A stretch of DNA of 64,000 bases from positions 310,001 through 374,000 of the forward strand of contig JADJXN010000002.1 in the NCBI GenBank assembly GCA_016715815.1, read 5' to 3'. Under the pieces are notes generated by a model. That model worked only from the letters and a program-made list of their open reading frames with translations. It searched no databases and had not been told where the DNA came from. The DNA comes from Oligoflexia bacterium. GTDB taxonomy: Bacteria; Bdellovibrionota; Bdellovibrionia; JABDDW01. Position 1 is the stretch's first letter, and the number at the start of each line of letters is the position of its first letter. Positions 1 to 8,821 of this stretch are shown here, piece by piece. A program made the position numbers and the translations under genes.

Positions 1-702
1 CACATCTGCTTTTGTTTCCAAAACTCTTTTTCTAAGCGCTATTAAGTTTTCTTCAACTGTGGGATCTGGATGATGATTAGGAAAAGTGCCATCAGGCTTT
101 TCAAATAAAATTTCACAATTTATACCAATAAGCTCATAAAGTTTTTTTACAACAACTCCGGCGGCACCATTGCCACAATCTATAACAGCGGAAACCTTGT
201 TTTTAAGTTTGATGTCTTTAGAAAATTTGTCTAAGTAGGCGGGAAAAATATCATGGTCTTTAATTGTGCCTTGTTTTTCAGAAAGCAGGAAAGCCTTATC
301 TAATATTATTTTTTTTAAAACTTGAATTTCTTCTCCAAAGAGCGGGCTTTTGCCAAAACTAAGTTTAAAGCCATTATATTCTGGAGGGTTGTGGCTCCCC
401 GTTATCATAATATTTCCGTCAATGGGTAAGGTAAAAGTACTAAAATAAGAAATAGGCGAAGTTACAAGGCCCAGCATTAATACATTTACACCCGTAAGCG
501 CGGCACCCTTTGCAACACGGGCCGCAATTTCGGGGGAAGAAAGTCTTGCATCATAGCCAATGCTAATAGTTAAACTTTGCTTTTTTAGTTTTTGTTTTAA
601 ATAACTACCAAAAGACAAACCAAGATTTTGAGCAAAAATTAAATCAAAATCTTTATTAACAACGCCTCGGATATCATACTCTCTAAATATTTCCTGATTC
701 AT
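1..702 (-). CDS. Phosphomannomutase/phosphoglucomutase, N-terminal part (runs off left edge)
   Basis: The first 234 codons of an alpha-D-phosphohexomutase are present; the 3' end lies outside the window. The reading frame starts at the ATG at 702 with MNQEIFREYDIRGV, the usual start of this family. The catalytic phosphoserine loop is visible as ITGSHNPPEYNG at about residues 97-108, and a metal-binding-type segment is not yet reached. The family interconverts hexose 1- and 6-phosphates for LPS and exopolysaccharide sugar nucleotides in the cytoplasm. The start codon directly abuts the stop of pdxA, so it is the last visible gene of the operon. Mannose versus glucose specificity cannot be read from this part. 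Confidence 0.9.
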   Translation of the reverse strand, partial: MNQEIFREYDIRGVVNKDFDLIFAQNLGLSFGSYLKQKLKKQSLTISIGYDARLSSPEIAARVAKGAALTGVNVLMLGLVTSPISYFSTFTLPIDGNIMITGSHNPPEYNGFKLSFGKSPLFGEEIQVLKKIILDKAFLLSEKQGTIKDHDIFPAYLDKFSKDIKLKNKVSAVIDCGNGAAGVVVKKLYELIGINCEILFEKPDGTFPNHHPDPTVEENLIALRKRVLETKADV

Positions 703-1650
703 TTACTTTTCCTTGTTTGTGCCTTTTAAAAGTTTAATAGCAAGTTTTAGAGCCATGAGCATGCTTGTTTCATCTGCAATGCCTCTACCAGCTATATCAA
801 ATGCCGTGCCGTGGTCAACACTGGTTCTGATAAAGGGAAGGCCCCAAGTGATATGAACGCCTTGGTGACCATGAATAGTCTTAAAGGGGATTAGTCCTTG
901 ATCATGGTACATGGCAACAAAAAGTTTATACTTCTTTCTGTTTTCTCTAACAAAGGCAGCATCAGGAACAAGAGGGCCCACAAAGGGCTTTGTAATAAGC
1001 TTATCAAAAAAATCCTTTTCCTGGTGGCCAATGATCCCAAAGTCCCCTGCATGGGGGTTAATTCCTAATACGCCAACACCCCCTTTTTTAATAAAAAGAT
1101 CATAAAATTTATTGGCGGATTCAAGAGCTGTTTTTAGTTTTTCAAAGCTTAAATAAGAGCTAAGTTCTGTAATTGGCACATGTCCAGAGCATAAAAAAAC
1201 ACTAAATTTTTTTCCAATAAAAACCATATAGGCGTTTTTGCTCTGGCTCGCATTTTTTAAAATTTCTGTCTGTCCAAGCGCCCCAAGCCCGCTTTGAGCA
1301 ATAGTTGGTTTTGACAGGGGTGCCGTTGTTATAGAATCTAAATGTTTAAAAAAACAAGCCTGTGCGGCCTCTTCTACCCACAGGGCAGGATTAGTGTTTG
1401 AGCAAATATCTACAAGCTCTTTTCTAGACGCGGGCGTTTTGCTTAGGGCCTCTTGCCAACTAGAGCACTTCACTAGCTTAAATTTTTTTTCAATCAAAGC
1501 TAGATACTTTTTGGGGAACTGAGAGTTTCTCCATAAATAGAAATTTAAATTTTTTTGGGGCCCAATTTTATACAATGCTTTTGCTGTTACTTCTGGGCCT
1601 ATTCCGCTTGAGTCACCAGAGGTAATGGCAGATCTTATGGGACGAAGCAT
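703..1650 (-). CDS. pdxA: 4-hydroxythreonine-4-phosphate dehydrogenase PdxA
   Basis: PdxA oxidises 4-phosphohydroxy-L-threonine in the DXP-dependent pathway to pyridoxal phosphate, in the cytoplasm. The 315-residue length is normal. The N-terminal ITSGDSSGIGPE segment (about residues 9-20) is the family signature. The metal-binding His region appears as NPHAGDFG near residue 200 and MYHDQGLIPFK near residue 250, with a final HGTAFDIAGRG block. It lies one base after the SurA-like gene and abuts the phosphohexomutase. A surA-pdxA neighbourhood is also known from Enterobacteria, so the linkage of a periplasmic folding factor with PdxA is conserved here. Confidence 0.95.
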   Translation of the reverse strand: MLRPIRSAITSGDSSGIGPEVTAKALYKIGPQKNLNFYLWRNSQFPKKYLALIEKKFKLVKCSSWQEALSKTPASRKELVDICSNTNPALWVEEAAQACFFKHLDSITTAPLSKPTIAQSGLGALGQTEILKNASQSKNAYMVFIGKKFSVFLCSGHVPITELSSYLSFEKLKTALESANKFYDLFIKKGGVGVLGINPHAGDFGIIGHQEKDFFDKLITKPFVGPLVPDAAFVRENRKKYKLFVAMYHDQGLIPFKTIHGHQGVHITWGLPFIRTSVDHGTAFDIAGRGIADETSMLMALKLAIKLLKGTNKEK

Positions 1651-1651
1651 G

Positions 1652-2593
1652 TTAGTTTACCTTAATAAAAGCTTCCTGTCTTTTTTGCTCTAGCCAAAAC
1701 TGAAACTGCTTAATAAAGGCTTTTTGATAAAGCTCTCCCCTTAGCATTTCTTTTTTAGCTAAAAAAGAAGGATCGGCGATGGCTTTTCTGCCTAGCAATT
1801 TTAAGACATGATACCCCAATTTTGTTTTAACAGGTCCTGTCCACTCGCCAGGTGAAAGGGGGATAATAGCCTCTTCCAGAGGTTTTAAAAACTCACCAGT
1901 CTTAAATTCTCCTAAAAGCCCGCCTTCGTTGTAATTTGGATCCTCACTATACTGGCCGGCTAAAGACTCAAAAGATTCGCCAGACTTTAATTTTGAAATT
2001 ACCTCAAGCGCTCTTTTTTGTTGTTCTTGGTCTGAGCGCTTACCCTGGCGAAGCAAGATGTGAGCAATTTTGAATTCAAAGCCTTTTGCGGAAGAGTTTT
2101 TATATTTAGACTCATAATAAGACATCACGTCATCATCACTAATTTTAATTTTTGAGGTGATCGCCTTTTCTATTACAGCCTGTCTTTCTAGACGATGCTT
2201 AATAAAATTTTGATATTCTGAAAAGCTGGTTCCTTCTTTTTTTAAAGCTTCTTTAAGTTGCTCGCGGCTTATAGCGTTTCTTGATTGAATAGAATTAATT
2301 TCTTGTTCCACTCGCTCCATAGTGACAAAGAGGCTTTGTTTTTTAACTTCGCTATCGACAATTTTCTCATCCATAAGTTGCTTTAATAAAAGCTTGTCAT
2401 TTTTAAGCAAGTCTTCTGTGCTGTTACCAAAAAGGTCATCAACAATTGAGCCCTGCTTTAGCTGTTGGCGATATTTAGCTAAATCAATTTTTGTAATTAT
2501 GGAGTTGTTTACAATGGCCGCCACGCCTTCAATAACCTCTGAAAAAGCCGCTAGTGGCGTTAGGCTTATACAAAAAACAATAAGAATTTTCAT
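1652..2593 (-). CDS. surA: SurA-like periplasmic peptidyl-prolyl isomerase/chaperone
   Basis: This is a secreted 313-residue protein with a Sec signal peptide (hydrophobic segment at residues 3-15, likely cleavage after AFS). A SurA N-terminal chaperone domain follows at about 20-165, starting with EVIEGVAAIVNNSIIT, which is typical of SurA. One parvulin domain covers about 170-268 (AHILLR near the start, GGLLGEF, GYHVLKLLG near the end). E. coli SurA has two parvulin domains; a single one is common elsewhere. It would help fold outer-membrane proteins. Its ATG overlaps the stop of the upstream lipoprotein parvulin by 4 bp, so the two are translationally coupled. Orthology to SurA itself is probable, not proven. 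Confidence 0.85.
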   Translation of the reverse strand: MKILIVFCISLTPLAAFSEVIEGVAAIVNNSIITKIDLAKYRQQLKQGSIVDDLFGNSTEDLLKNDKLLLKQLMDEKIVDSEVKKQSLFVTMERVEQEINSIQSRNAISREQLKEALKKEGTSFSEYQNFIKHRLERQAVIEKAITSKIKISDDDVMSYYESKYKNSSAKGFEFKIAHILLRQGKRSDQEQQKRALEVISKLKSGESFESLAGQYSEDPNYNEGGLLGEFKTGEFLKPLEEAIIPLSPGEWTGPVKTKLGYHVLKLLGRKAIADPSFLAKKEMLRGELYQKAFIKQFQFWLEQKRQEAFIKVN

Positions 2594-3558
2594 TCAAAAG
2601 ATCCTTGTGTTGATATTTTAATATTTTCTATTAAGGGGCGATCTTGAGTTATTTTTACCTCTTTTAAGTGGTTTGAATACCACAAATCAAAAACTTGCGC
2701 CTTTTGCTCCTCTGTAAGTACTTTTAATATACCACTACGCGCTTGTTCAAAGCTTATTTTTGAAGATGGCCGCCTTGCTGTAACTTTAATAATATGAAAT
2801 CCATAATCGCTCTTTATTACAGAGCTAAGTACGCCCACATTCATATTAAAAGCAGCATCAAACACCGGAACAACGCCCTTTGTAATAAAACCTATATCCC
2901 CCCCCTTTTGAGAGTCCGGAGATAATGAGAATTTTTTTGCCGCCGCCTCAAAGCTAAGCTTTCCGGCTTTAATGCTTTTATGAAGCTTTTGAGCTTCATC
3001 TAGGGTTTTTATAACAATTTGGGACACTCTAACTTGCGGGGGCCTATTATATTCTTGAAGGTGGGCTTGATAATAGGCTTTTAACTCCTCTGTAGATATG
3101 GGCTTTTTATTAGGGGTGTTTTCATAAACGTGATCCACAACCTTTTTTCTTAGAAGTGTTTTTGAAATGGCGCCCCGCCATTCTTCTACCAAAAGGCCCG
3201 CGTGGGCGAGAGATTCTTTAAAAGCTAAATCATTGGGATAGGATTTTCTTGCCAAATCAACTTCGGCATTTATTTCTGGGTCAGAAATTTTGAGAGAATT
3301 TTTTTTGGAATAATCTTTTACAACGGCGTCTAAAATAAACGAGGAAATAATTTCTTTTTTTACTTTATCAACAAAAGGCTTGTCTTTAGTTGATGCGGAG
3401 TCAAACTTTTTTAATCTTGCAACAAGTTTTTGAGAAAACTCAATGGCCATAAGTTTTTCCCCAAGAACATCAACTACGGCCAACTCTTTTGTTTGTTTGT
3501 TTTTTGATGTGCACGCACTAAATAAAAGGCATGCAATAAGTAAACTACTTAAGCGCAT
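2590..3558 (-). CDS. PpiC-type parvulin lipoprotein
   Basis: This is a 322-residue putative periplasmic lipoprotein with an N-terminal signal ending in the lipobox FSAC (Cys at about residue 16). An alpha-helical SurA_N-like region covers about 30-150. A parvulin domain at about 160-265 shows RVSQIVIKT, FSLSPDSQKGGDIGF and YGFHIIKVTARR, matching the conserved parvulin core. It resembles PrsA/PpiD-like foldases tethered to a membrane. It overlaps the following SurA-like gene by 4 bp and the preceding parvulin gene by 14 bp. Together these make a three-foldase cassette, presumably for envelope proteins. Confidence 0.85.
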   Translation of the reverse strand: MRLSSLLIACLLFSACTSKNKQTKELAVVDVLGEKLMAIEFSQKLVARLKKFDSASTKDKPFVDKVKKEIISSFILDAVVKDYSKKNSLKISDPEINAEVDLARKSYPNDLAFKESLAHAGLLVEEWRGAISKTLLRKKVVDHVYENTPNKKPISTEELKAYYQAHLQEYNRPPQVRVSQIVIKTLDEAQKLHKSIKAGKLSFEAAAKKFSLSPDSQKGGDIGFITKGVVPVFDAAFNMNVGVLSSVIKSDYGFHIIKVTARRPSSKISFEQARSGILKVLTEEQKAQVFDLWYSNHLKEVKITQDRPLIENIKISTQGSFE

Positions 3559-4363
3559 TAGTGTTTGTAGTAATTTTGTACTTCTTCCTTAAAGAATTAA
3601 AATAAGATTTAAATAAATCGATTTTCTTTTTTTCTAAAATTGGATTTACAATTAAGTTTTTATCCGCGTCCTCGTAACTAAGTTTTCCTGTGAGTTTTGC
3701 GATATGAAAGCCATATTTAGTTTCAATTAATGAAGGGGCAACCTCTCCAACGCGAAGCTTTAAAAGGGCGCCATAATAATCAGGATTAATAGTTAAAGAA
3801 GATTGATAGCCGACATCACCGCCGCGGGCTTTTGTTACAAGATCATCGGTGTAGAGCTTAACAAGGTCTTCAAAGCTCTTTTTACTGCTTCTTACTTCAT
3901 TTAATATATCAAGGGCGCGCTTTTTTGCTTGTGCTTTTTCACTGGCGGTTGCATTTGGTTTAATTTCTATAAGAATGTGGCTGCTTCTAAGTTGTGGGGT
4001 GGTTTTGTAGAATGCCATTTTTTCTTCTTCAGAAATTGAAATGTTGTTGGCCTTTTTCCCAAGCTCCATTTCTAAAAGGCCAACATAAAGCTGTTGGCGA
4101 ATTCTTTCGGCAACGATAGGATCTTTTGCTACGTTTCTTTTTTCTGCTTCTTGAACGCCTATTTCATAATTAATTAAATCTTCTAAAAAAGCAGCCTTAC
4201 TTGAAGGTGGGTTTACAAGCTTTCGGGCATCATCAAATCTTTTATTAAACTCTTCGTTTGTAACAATGCGGTTATTAATTTTTAAAACCACTTGCTTTTC
4301 TGTGGCTGAATTTGCAGATAAAGAATAGACAAACAAAAACAACAAAGCCGTAATTTTAAACAC
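3545..4363 (-). CDS. Secreted parvulin-type peptidyl-prolyl isomerase
   Basis: A 272-residue secreted protein with a GTG start at 4363 supported by a GGGAGG ribosome site 7 bases upstream. The signal peptide is at about residues 1-19 (cleavage near ANS-AT). A SurA_N-like part with KINNRIVTNEEF follows, then a parvulin domain at about 125-230 (RSSHILIEIK, ARGGDVGYQ, YGFHIAKLTG). It is the first and smallest of three parvulin genes in a row. No metal or disulfide motifs are visible. The expected role is folding of exported proteins in the periplasm; its particular clients cannot be inferred. Confidence 0.85.
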   Translation of the reverse strand: MFKITALLFLFVYSLSANSATEKQVVLKINNRIVTNEEFNKRFDDARKLVNPPSSKAAFLEDLINYEIGVQEAEKRNVAKDPIVAERIRQQLYVGLLEMELGKKANNISISEEEKMAFYKTTPQLRSSHILIEIKPNATASEKAQAKKRALDILNEVRSSKKSFEDLVKLYTDDLVTKARGGDVGYQSSLTINPDYYGALLKLRVGEVAPSLIETKYGFHIAKLTGKLSYEDADKNLIVNPILEKKKIDLFKSYFNSLRKKYKITTNTNALK

Positions 4364-4404
4364 TTGAAAACCTCCCTATTGTTATAACTAAAACGCTAGC
4401 ATGC

Positions 4405-5754
4405 TCACTGCGTGAAGACAAAGCTAAATTGCTGTTTTTCTAGAGAAAAAAACACCTCAACACCTTTGGATAAATCTTTTGGAAGGGGAAAGTTTTTAGA
4501 AATTAAAATAGAACCATCTCTCAGCGCGTCAATCTTTTCTTGGCTTTTTGAAATTAGAGCACCATTTTTGTTTTTAACCACTAAAGGCACCAAAAGGTTC
4601 GTCTTTGGCAGATCACTATCGATAATGAGGTTAACGAATAAAAGCCTCTTGTCCTGGTTTTTTGAAACTGTACAAAAAACTGTAAAAGGCGCGCGGTTCA
4701 TAAACACCACAAAGGGTGAGGTTTTTTTAATTAGAGAAATGCGCTGTCTTTGAGTTGAGGCGCCCCAGCGATTTTTAGAATTATCTAAAACAACAGACTT
4801 AGTTAAAAAATGTCCTCGGCGGTTTTTATAATATATTTCAGAAGGAGAAACGCTGTTTTTTAATTTTTTTTCAAATTCTAAAAAACCACTTACCTTACGG
4901 TTGTTAATCTTTAAAACCACATCCCCAACTTGAAAGCCTAATTTTTGAGCTATGCTATTTGGATACAAATAGGTAATTTGTGCCGGCTCATTACCTGTTA
5001 ACATAAGTCCTTTAGGTTTAAGTGGAGTATGAACAGAGCTTTCTAAAAGCGAATTTGTGCCAGAGCCGAAATTGGAGTTTTGTTGTACGGGACTGCTGGA
5101 GCAAGCACTTATAAAAAACAGACAAATAAAACTCATTAAAAGTTTTTGAGCAATGCCTCGCTGAGTAAATATTTGTTTTTCTAATTCTTCTGAAAAAGTT
5201 TTTGACTCAATATTATTTGCATACATGGGTGCTCCGAAGGTAACAATGACCTTTGTAAAAGGCCAAGGAAGATAAGTTTTATTCCAAGATTTATTAAAAA
5301 CAAAAGCGCAGCTTCTTGCAACCCCCATAGGTATTACAGGGGCGCCAGTATGCTTTGCCAGAGCCCATGCCCCCGGCTTTGCTTTATGCCTTGGTCCTTT
5401 GGGGCCATCAACCGCCATTGTTGCATGGTAGCCTTTTTCCATAAGAGAAATCATTCCAATAAGAGCGCGCGCCCCGCCTCGAGTGCTTGAACCGCGACTG
5501 GTAGCAAAGCCTAAAAAAGTTAAAACCTTATCCATAAGCTCTCCATCTTTGGAGGTGCTTGTCATGGCAGCACAATGGTAAATGGGGCCAAGTTTTATAA
5601 CTACAAGCTCGTCCCCGTGCCAGTGGCAAAAAATAACACGAGTGCTTTTTTTAATTCTAGTAAGCTCGGGATGCTCAATTACTTTCATCCGCCAAAGCCT
5701 GGACCATACCCAATAAAAGCACGCAATTAAAAATGCAGAAAAGGAATTTTTCAA
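4405..5754 (-). CDS. DUF374 acyltransferase joined to a PDZ lipoprotein
   Basis: The 449-residue frame contains two proteins normally found apart. Residues 1-205 are a DUF374 (lysophospholipid acyltransferase superfamily) domain with FCHWHGDE (the HxxxxD-like motif), TSTSKDGELM, SSTRGGARAL and VDGPKGPRHKAKPG. From about residue 207 a full lipoprotein signal begins (MSFICLFFISAC with the lipobox Cys near 218). A PDZ-like domain follows at about 250-310 (YLYPNSIAQKLGFQVGDVVLKIN) and then an unrecognised C-terminal region to 449. The start is TTG at 5754, overlapping the etfA stop (TTGA); ATG at 5688 is an alternative. An internal ATG at the lipobox segment overlaps an out-of-frame TAA (TAATG), the usual gene junction here, so the fusion could come from a small indel. 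Confidence 0.75.
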   Translation of the reverse strand: MKNSFSAFLIACFYWVWSRLWRMKVIEHPELTRIKKSTRVIFCHWHGDELVVIKLGPIYHCAAMTSTSKDGELMDKVLTFLGFATSRGSSTRGGARALIGMISLMEKGYHATMAVDGPKGPRHKAKPGAWALAKHTGAPVIPMGVARSCAFVFNKSWNKTYLPWPFTKVIVTFGAPMYANNIESKTFSEELEKQIFTQRGIAQKLLMSFICLFFISACSSSPVQQNSNFGSGTNSLLESSVHTPLKPKGLMLTGNEPAQITYLYPNSIAQKLGFQVGDVVLKINNRKVSGFLEFEKKLKNSVSPSEIYYKNRRGHFLTKSVVLDNSKNRWGASTQRQRISLIKKTSPFVVFMNRAPFTVFCTVSKNQDKRLLFVNLIIDSDLPKTNLLVPLVVKNKNGALISKSQEKIDALRDGSILISKNFPLPKDLSKGVEVFFSLEKQQFSFVFTQ

Positions 5755-6719
5755 TGGAGAAGCTTTTTAAACTCTTCAGTTAAAAGGGGTAATATCTCAA
5801 GGGCATCACCCACAATGCCATAAGTTGCTTTTTGAAAAATGGGAGCGTCCTTATCCTTGTTAATAGCTACAATGACTTTACTAGAACTCATTCCGGCTAG
5901 ATGTTGAATTGCTCCACTAATCCCACAAGCAATATATAAATTTGGAGATACGGTTTTGCCAGTTTGCCCTACTTGCATATCATGGCCAACCCAGCCAGCA
6001 TCTACAACAGCCCGTGAGGCGCCGACAGAAGCGCCAAGGACAGATGCCAAATCTTCTAATAGTTTAAAGTTTTCAGGGCCCTTCATTCCTCTACCTCCAG
6101 AAACAATAATGGAGGCTTCAGTAAGATCCACTTTAGAAGAGGCGCCTTTAACAACATCTTTTACGATAGTTTTTAAATCAATTGGCTCTAGAGCGACCTC
6201 GCTCACAGTTGCGGGGCTTGCAGCTGAGGTCTCATTTTTTATTTCTAAAGCATTTGGGCGCATAAGAATAATTTTTACGTCACAGTTTTGAAATTCTACT
6301 TCTACACTTGCTTTTGCAGAATAAACGGGGCGGCGTACTTTTACGGAAGAGGCGCTTAGCTCTAAACTTGTGCAGTCAGTTGCAACGCCGCCATTAACTC
6401 GTCCTGCAACACGAGGAAAAAGATCTTTTCCCGTAAGATTTGCAGTAGCTAATAGAATTTGTGGTTTCTTTGCTTTTATCACTTGGCCAAACCACTGGGT
6501 ATAGGCCTCTGAATTATAAGTATTAAAGACATCTGCAGTGCTAGTTAAAAGCTCCTTTGCCCCATAAGCGCTTGCAGTAGAAGCTAACTCTTTTGCGCCC
6601 TTTCCTAGGGCGGCAGCACAAAAATCAAGGCCTGATTTTTTTGCTGCTGTTAAAAGCTCCAACGAGGTTTTTTTAATTTGTCCGTTGTTATGCTCTAAAT
6701 AAACTAAAATTTGTGCCAT
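5751..6719 (-). CDS. etfA: Electron transfer flavoprotein alpha subunit
   Basis: EtfA (322 residues) binds FAD and, with EtfB, carries electrons from acyl-CoA dehydrogenases to the quinone pool. The C-terminal FAD-binding domain is clear: SGGRGMKGPENF (about 207-218), GASRAVVDAGWV, QVGQTGKTVSP, YIACGISGAIQH and VAINKDKDAPIF. The N-terminal alpha/beta domain is present as well (LVYLEHNNGQIKK). Its ATG shares one base with the etfB stop (TAATG), so translation is coupled and the two subunits are made together. Fatty-acid or branched-chain amino-acid oxidation is the likely source of electrons. Confidence 0.95.
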   Translation of the reverse strand: MAQILVYLEHNNGQIKKTSLELLTAAKKSGLDFCAAALGKGAKELASTASAYGAKELLTSTADVFNTYNSEAYTQWFGQVIKAKKPQILLATANLTGKDLFPRVAGRVNGGVATDCTSLELSASSVKVRRPVYSAKASVEVEFQNCDVKIILMRPNALEIKNETSAASPATVSEVALEPIDLKTIVKDVVKGASSKVDLTEASIIVSGGRGMKGPENFKLLEDLASVLGASVGASRAVVDAGWVGHDMQVGQTGKTVSPNLYIACGISGAIQHLAGMSSSKVIVAINKDKDAPIFQKATYGIVGDALEILPLLTEEFKKLLH

Positions 6720-7504
6720 TAGATCACCTTTGCTTCTTCTCTTAAAAGTTTAACAAGTTGTACGCTATTAGCGGCCACATCCCCTTCAAAAATTTTAGCT
6801 TGCGGTCTTTCTGGGGGAAGTTGGAAATTTTTAAAATTAATTTTTTTATCTGTGTCTGAAACACCAAGAGAAGAAAGGGGAATTTCTTTAATCTCTTTCT
6901 TTTTTGCTTTCATAATGCCAGGAAGACTTGCGTAGCGCGGGGTGTTTAAACCTTTTTGAGCACCAATGACGGCCGGTTTTTGAATTTGTATAATTTCTTT
7001 TGAACCACCCTCAACTTCTCTTTCTACTAAAAAGTGGTTTTTATCAGAGCCCAACTCACACTTAATAACTACAGTGGCGTGTCTAAAGCCTAAAAACTCT
7101 GCCAATAATTGACTTACTTGTGAGCAATCATCATCAATGGCTTGCTTGCCAGTGAAAACAACGCCCACATCAGATTCTTTTTTGAGCGCTACAGATAAAG
7201 CTTTTGCTACAGAATTGGGATCTAAATTTTCAGGGGCATCTATTAGGACGGCATCATCAGCGCCCATGGCAAGGGCGGTTCGCAAAACCTCTACAGCTCT
7301 TGCTTTTGGGCCCAAAGTGTAAACTAAAACTTTTGAGCCATCTGAAAGCTTGTCTCTTAACTTTAAGGCTTCTTCAACAGCAAATTCATCATACGGGTTC
7401 ATGACCCACTTTATGCCGCTGGACTCTATTGCCGCTAAAGTAGAATTAATTTTAATTTTTGTCTCTGTGTCGGGTACTTGCTTTAGGCAAACCAAAATAT
7501 TCAT
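6719..7504 (-). CDS. etfB: Electron transfer flavoprotein beta subunit
   Basis: EtfB binds AMP and partners EtfA. The protein starts MNILVCLKQVPDTETKIK, the standard EtfB N terminus, and contains NPYDEFAVEEAL, TGKQAIDDDCSQ and RYASLPGIMKAKKK, the last being the conserved ETF recognition-loop region. The start at 7504 is chosen because GGAG lies 7 bases upstream and because an upstream in-frame ATG at 7537 falls inside the predicted -10 box. With this start the length is about 261 residues, normal for the family. It is the first gene of the minus-strand operon that continues through etfA to the phosphohexomutase. Confidence 0.95.
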   Translation of the reverse strand: MNILVCLKQVPDTETKIKINSTLAAIESSGIKWVMNPYDEFAVEEALKLRDKLSDGSKVLVYTLGPKARAVEVLRTALAMGADDAVLIDAPENLDPNSVAKALSVALKKESDVGVVFTGKQAIDDDCSQVSQLLAEFLGFRHATVVIKCELGSDKNHFLVEREVEGGSKEIIQIQKPAVIGAQKGLNTPRYASLPGIMKAKKKEIKEIPLSSLGVSDTDKKINFKNFQLPPERPQAKIFEGDVAANSVQLVKLLREEAKVI

Positions 7505-7535
7505 TATTTTCTCCAAGGTTTTATTAAGCTTTGCC

Positions 7536-7565
7536 ATTATTGAAGTGTTTTTAAGATCTTGTCAA
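7536..7565 (-). promoter_or_regulatory. Sigma70-type promoter for the etfBA operon
   Basis: On the minus strand a perfect TTGACA (7565-7560) is followed after 18 bases by AATAAT (7541-7536, five of six bases of the consensus). Transcription would begin near 7529, giving a leader of about 25 bases with a GGAG ribosome site. This also argues against the upstream ATG at 7537 as the etfB start. Confidence 0.65.
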
Positions 7566-7745
7566 CGCACACACGCCGCATCAACGCATCAATTAGTCAT
7601 GGCGCAACATATTTTTCCATTGACCGACGCCAAACCCAGGTGTGTCCTATATTTGAGGGGGAAACGCATCTAAGAAGACCAGCATAAGATTTCGCATCAA
7701 GTTTAGGTTCATAAGACAACCAAGCTCACTCGTGATGGAGGAACC

Positions 7746-7937
7746 ATGGAGAAGGTGAAAGACATCATGGAAAGGCTCGGTTTTCGGGAGGGCGCCGATG
7801 ATTCAGTAAAGGCGGCCTTTGTACAAAACTTAATTTTTCAGGCATATGGAGTAAAAGTTGAAGTGCCTGACAAGTACAAAAACACCCGAGAAGAGTTAAC
7901 AAAACAACTAGTATTTAACTTAGAAGATGTTGGCTAG
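7746..7937 (+). CDS. Small conserved-looking protein of unknown function (63 aa)
   Basis: A 63-residue soluble, charged protein with no signal peptide or membrane segment. It reads MEKVKDIMERLGF at the start and ends KQLVFNLEDVG. A strong ribosome site (TGGAGG) lies 5 bases before the ATG, which supports a real gene. I do not recognise the family. It stands alone between the divergent etfB promoter region and a convergent hydrolase gene, and its stop codon overlaps that gene's stop in a shared CTAG. The 240 bases between etfB and this ATG hold the etfB promoter but no clear promoter for this gene. Confidence 0.7.
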   Translation: MEKVKDIMERLGFREGADDSVKAAFVQNLIFQAYGVKVEVPDKYKNTREELTKQLVFNLEDVG

Positions 7938-8812
7938 TTGTAGTTATGGTCTTTTAAGAATTTCTCGATACGCAAATTAACAAACTCTGGCATGTCGAGC
8001 ATAGAGCAGTGGGAGCCAAAAGGAACTTTGGTTATTTCACTGCTCTTAATTTTTTTATTTATCTCTTCTTGGTGTTTTATAGGGGTAATGATGTCTTTTT
8101 CGCCCGTGATAATGAGGGTGGGCACATTAATTTTTTCAAGCACACCCCTTCCATCATAATTCATCATGGATTCAAAAAGTTTTATAAAAACCTCAATATT
8201 AATTGAAGCTACACCTTTTAAATAAACCTCAATATCTTTTACTTTGGTCAGCTGCGGGTTGAATCCGCCTAAAAGTTGAGAAAGCTTTAAGGTAATAGCG
8301 TTGTAAGCAAGGGTTCTCCATAAATAGCTTGTGGTTTCTGGAAGCTCTTCATACCACTGCTTCATTAATTCAAAGCCAGCGCGGGGAAGATTACTTCCAA
8401 ACATGCCAGAGATGGGGTTGGCAACGAAACCGTTAACCATAATTAAATTTGAAACCCACTCAGGATAAAGATCAAAAAATCTTACAAGTAGCTGGGAGCC
8501 CCAACTATGGCCAATATAGGTAGCTTTTTTAATGCCTAAATGCTTGGTTACCGCATGAATATCTTCAACGCAGGCATCCACTGAAAGATTATCCCTTGAT
8601 TCAGGAATGGGGCTTTGATGGTGGCCGCGGTAATCAATCATGATGACTTGGTATTGATTAGAAAAAAAACGAACCTGGTTATGCCAATGATTCATAAGGC
8701 AGCAAATCCCGTAACAAAAAATGAGAGGCTTACCCTCGCCGCGCACCTCATAAAAAATGGGGGTTGAGTCATAACTTTTTGCATAGCCGGTGGTTTTTTT
8801 AATGACATTCAT
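7934..8812 (-). CDS. Alpha/beta hydrolase
   Basis: A 292-residue cytoplasmic alpha/beta-hydrolase fold protein. The oxyanion region appears as IFCYGICCL, the nucleophile elbow as GHSWGSQ (Ser at about 106), the acid residue in ITGEKDIITP near 235, and the catalytic His in PFGSHCSMLD near 263. The DYRGHHQSP segment after strand 4 is typical. A lid region lies at about 130-210. Substrate is unknown; families of this shape include esterases, haloperoxidase-like enzymes and lactonases. It follows the FHA gene with a 9-base gap and may be co-transcribed with it. Confidence 0.85.
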   Translation of the reverse strand: MNVIKKTTGYAKSYDSTPIFYEVRGEGKPLIFCYGICCLMNHWHNQVRFFSNQYQVIMIDYRGHHQSPIPESRDNLSVDACVEDIHAVTKHLGIKKATYIGHSWGSQLLVRFFDLYPEWVSNLIMVNGFVANPISGMFGSNLPRAGFELMKQWYEELPETTSYLWRTLAYNAITLKLSQLLGGFNPQLTKVKDIEVYLKGVASINIEVFIKLFESMMNYDGRGVLEKINVPTLIITGEKDIITPIKHQEEINKKIKSSEITKVPFGSHCSMLDMPEFVNLRIEKFLKDHNYN

Positions 8813-8821
8813 AAGGGGTTT

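Noticed and set aside
7504..7537. Longer EtfB start at 7537
   Set aside because: Would lie in the -10 box of the predicted promoter and adds residues not found in EtfB; the 7504 start has GGAG at the right distance.
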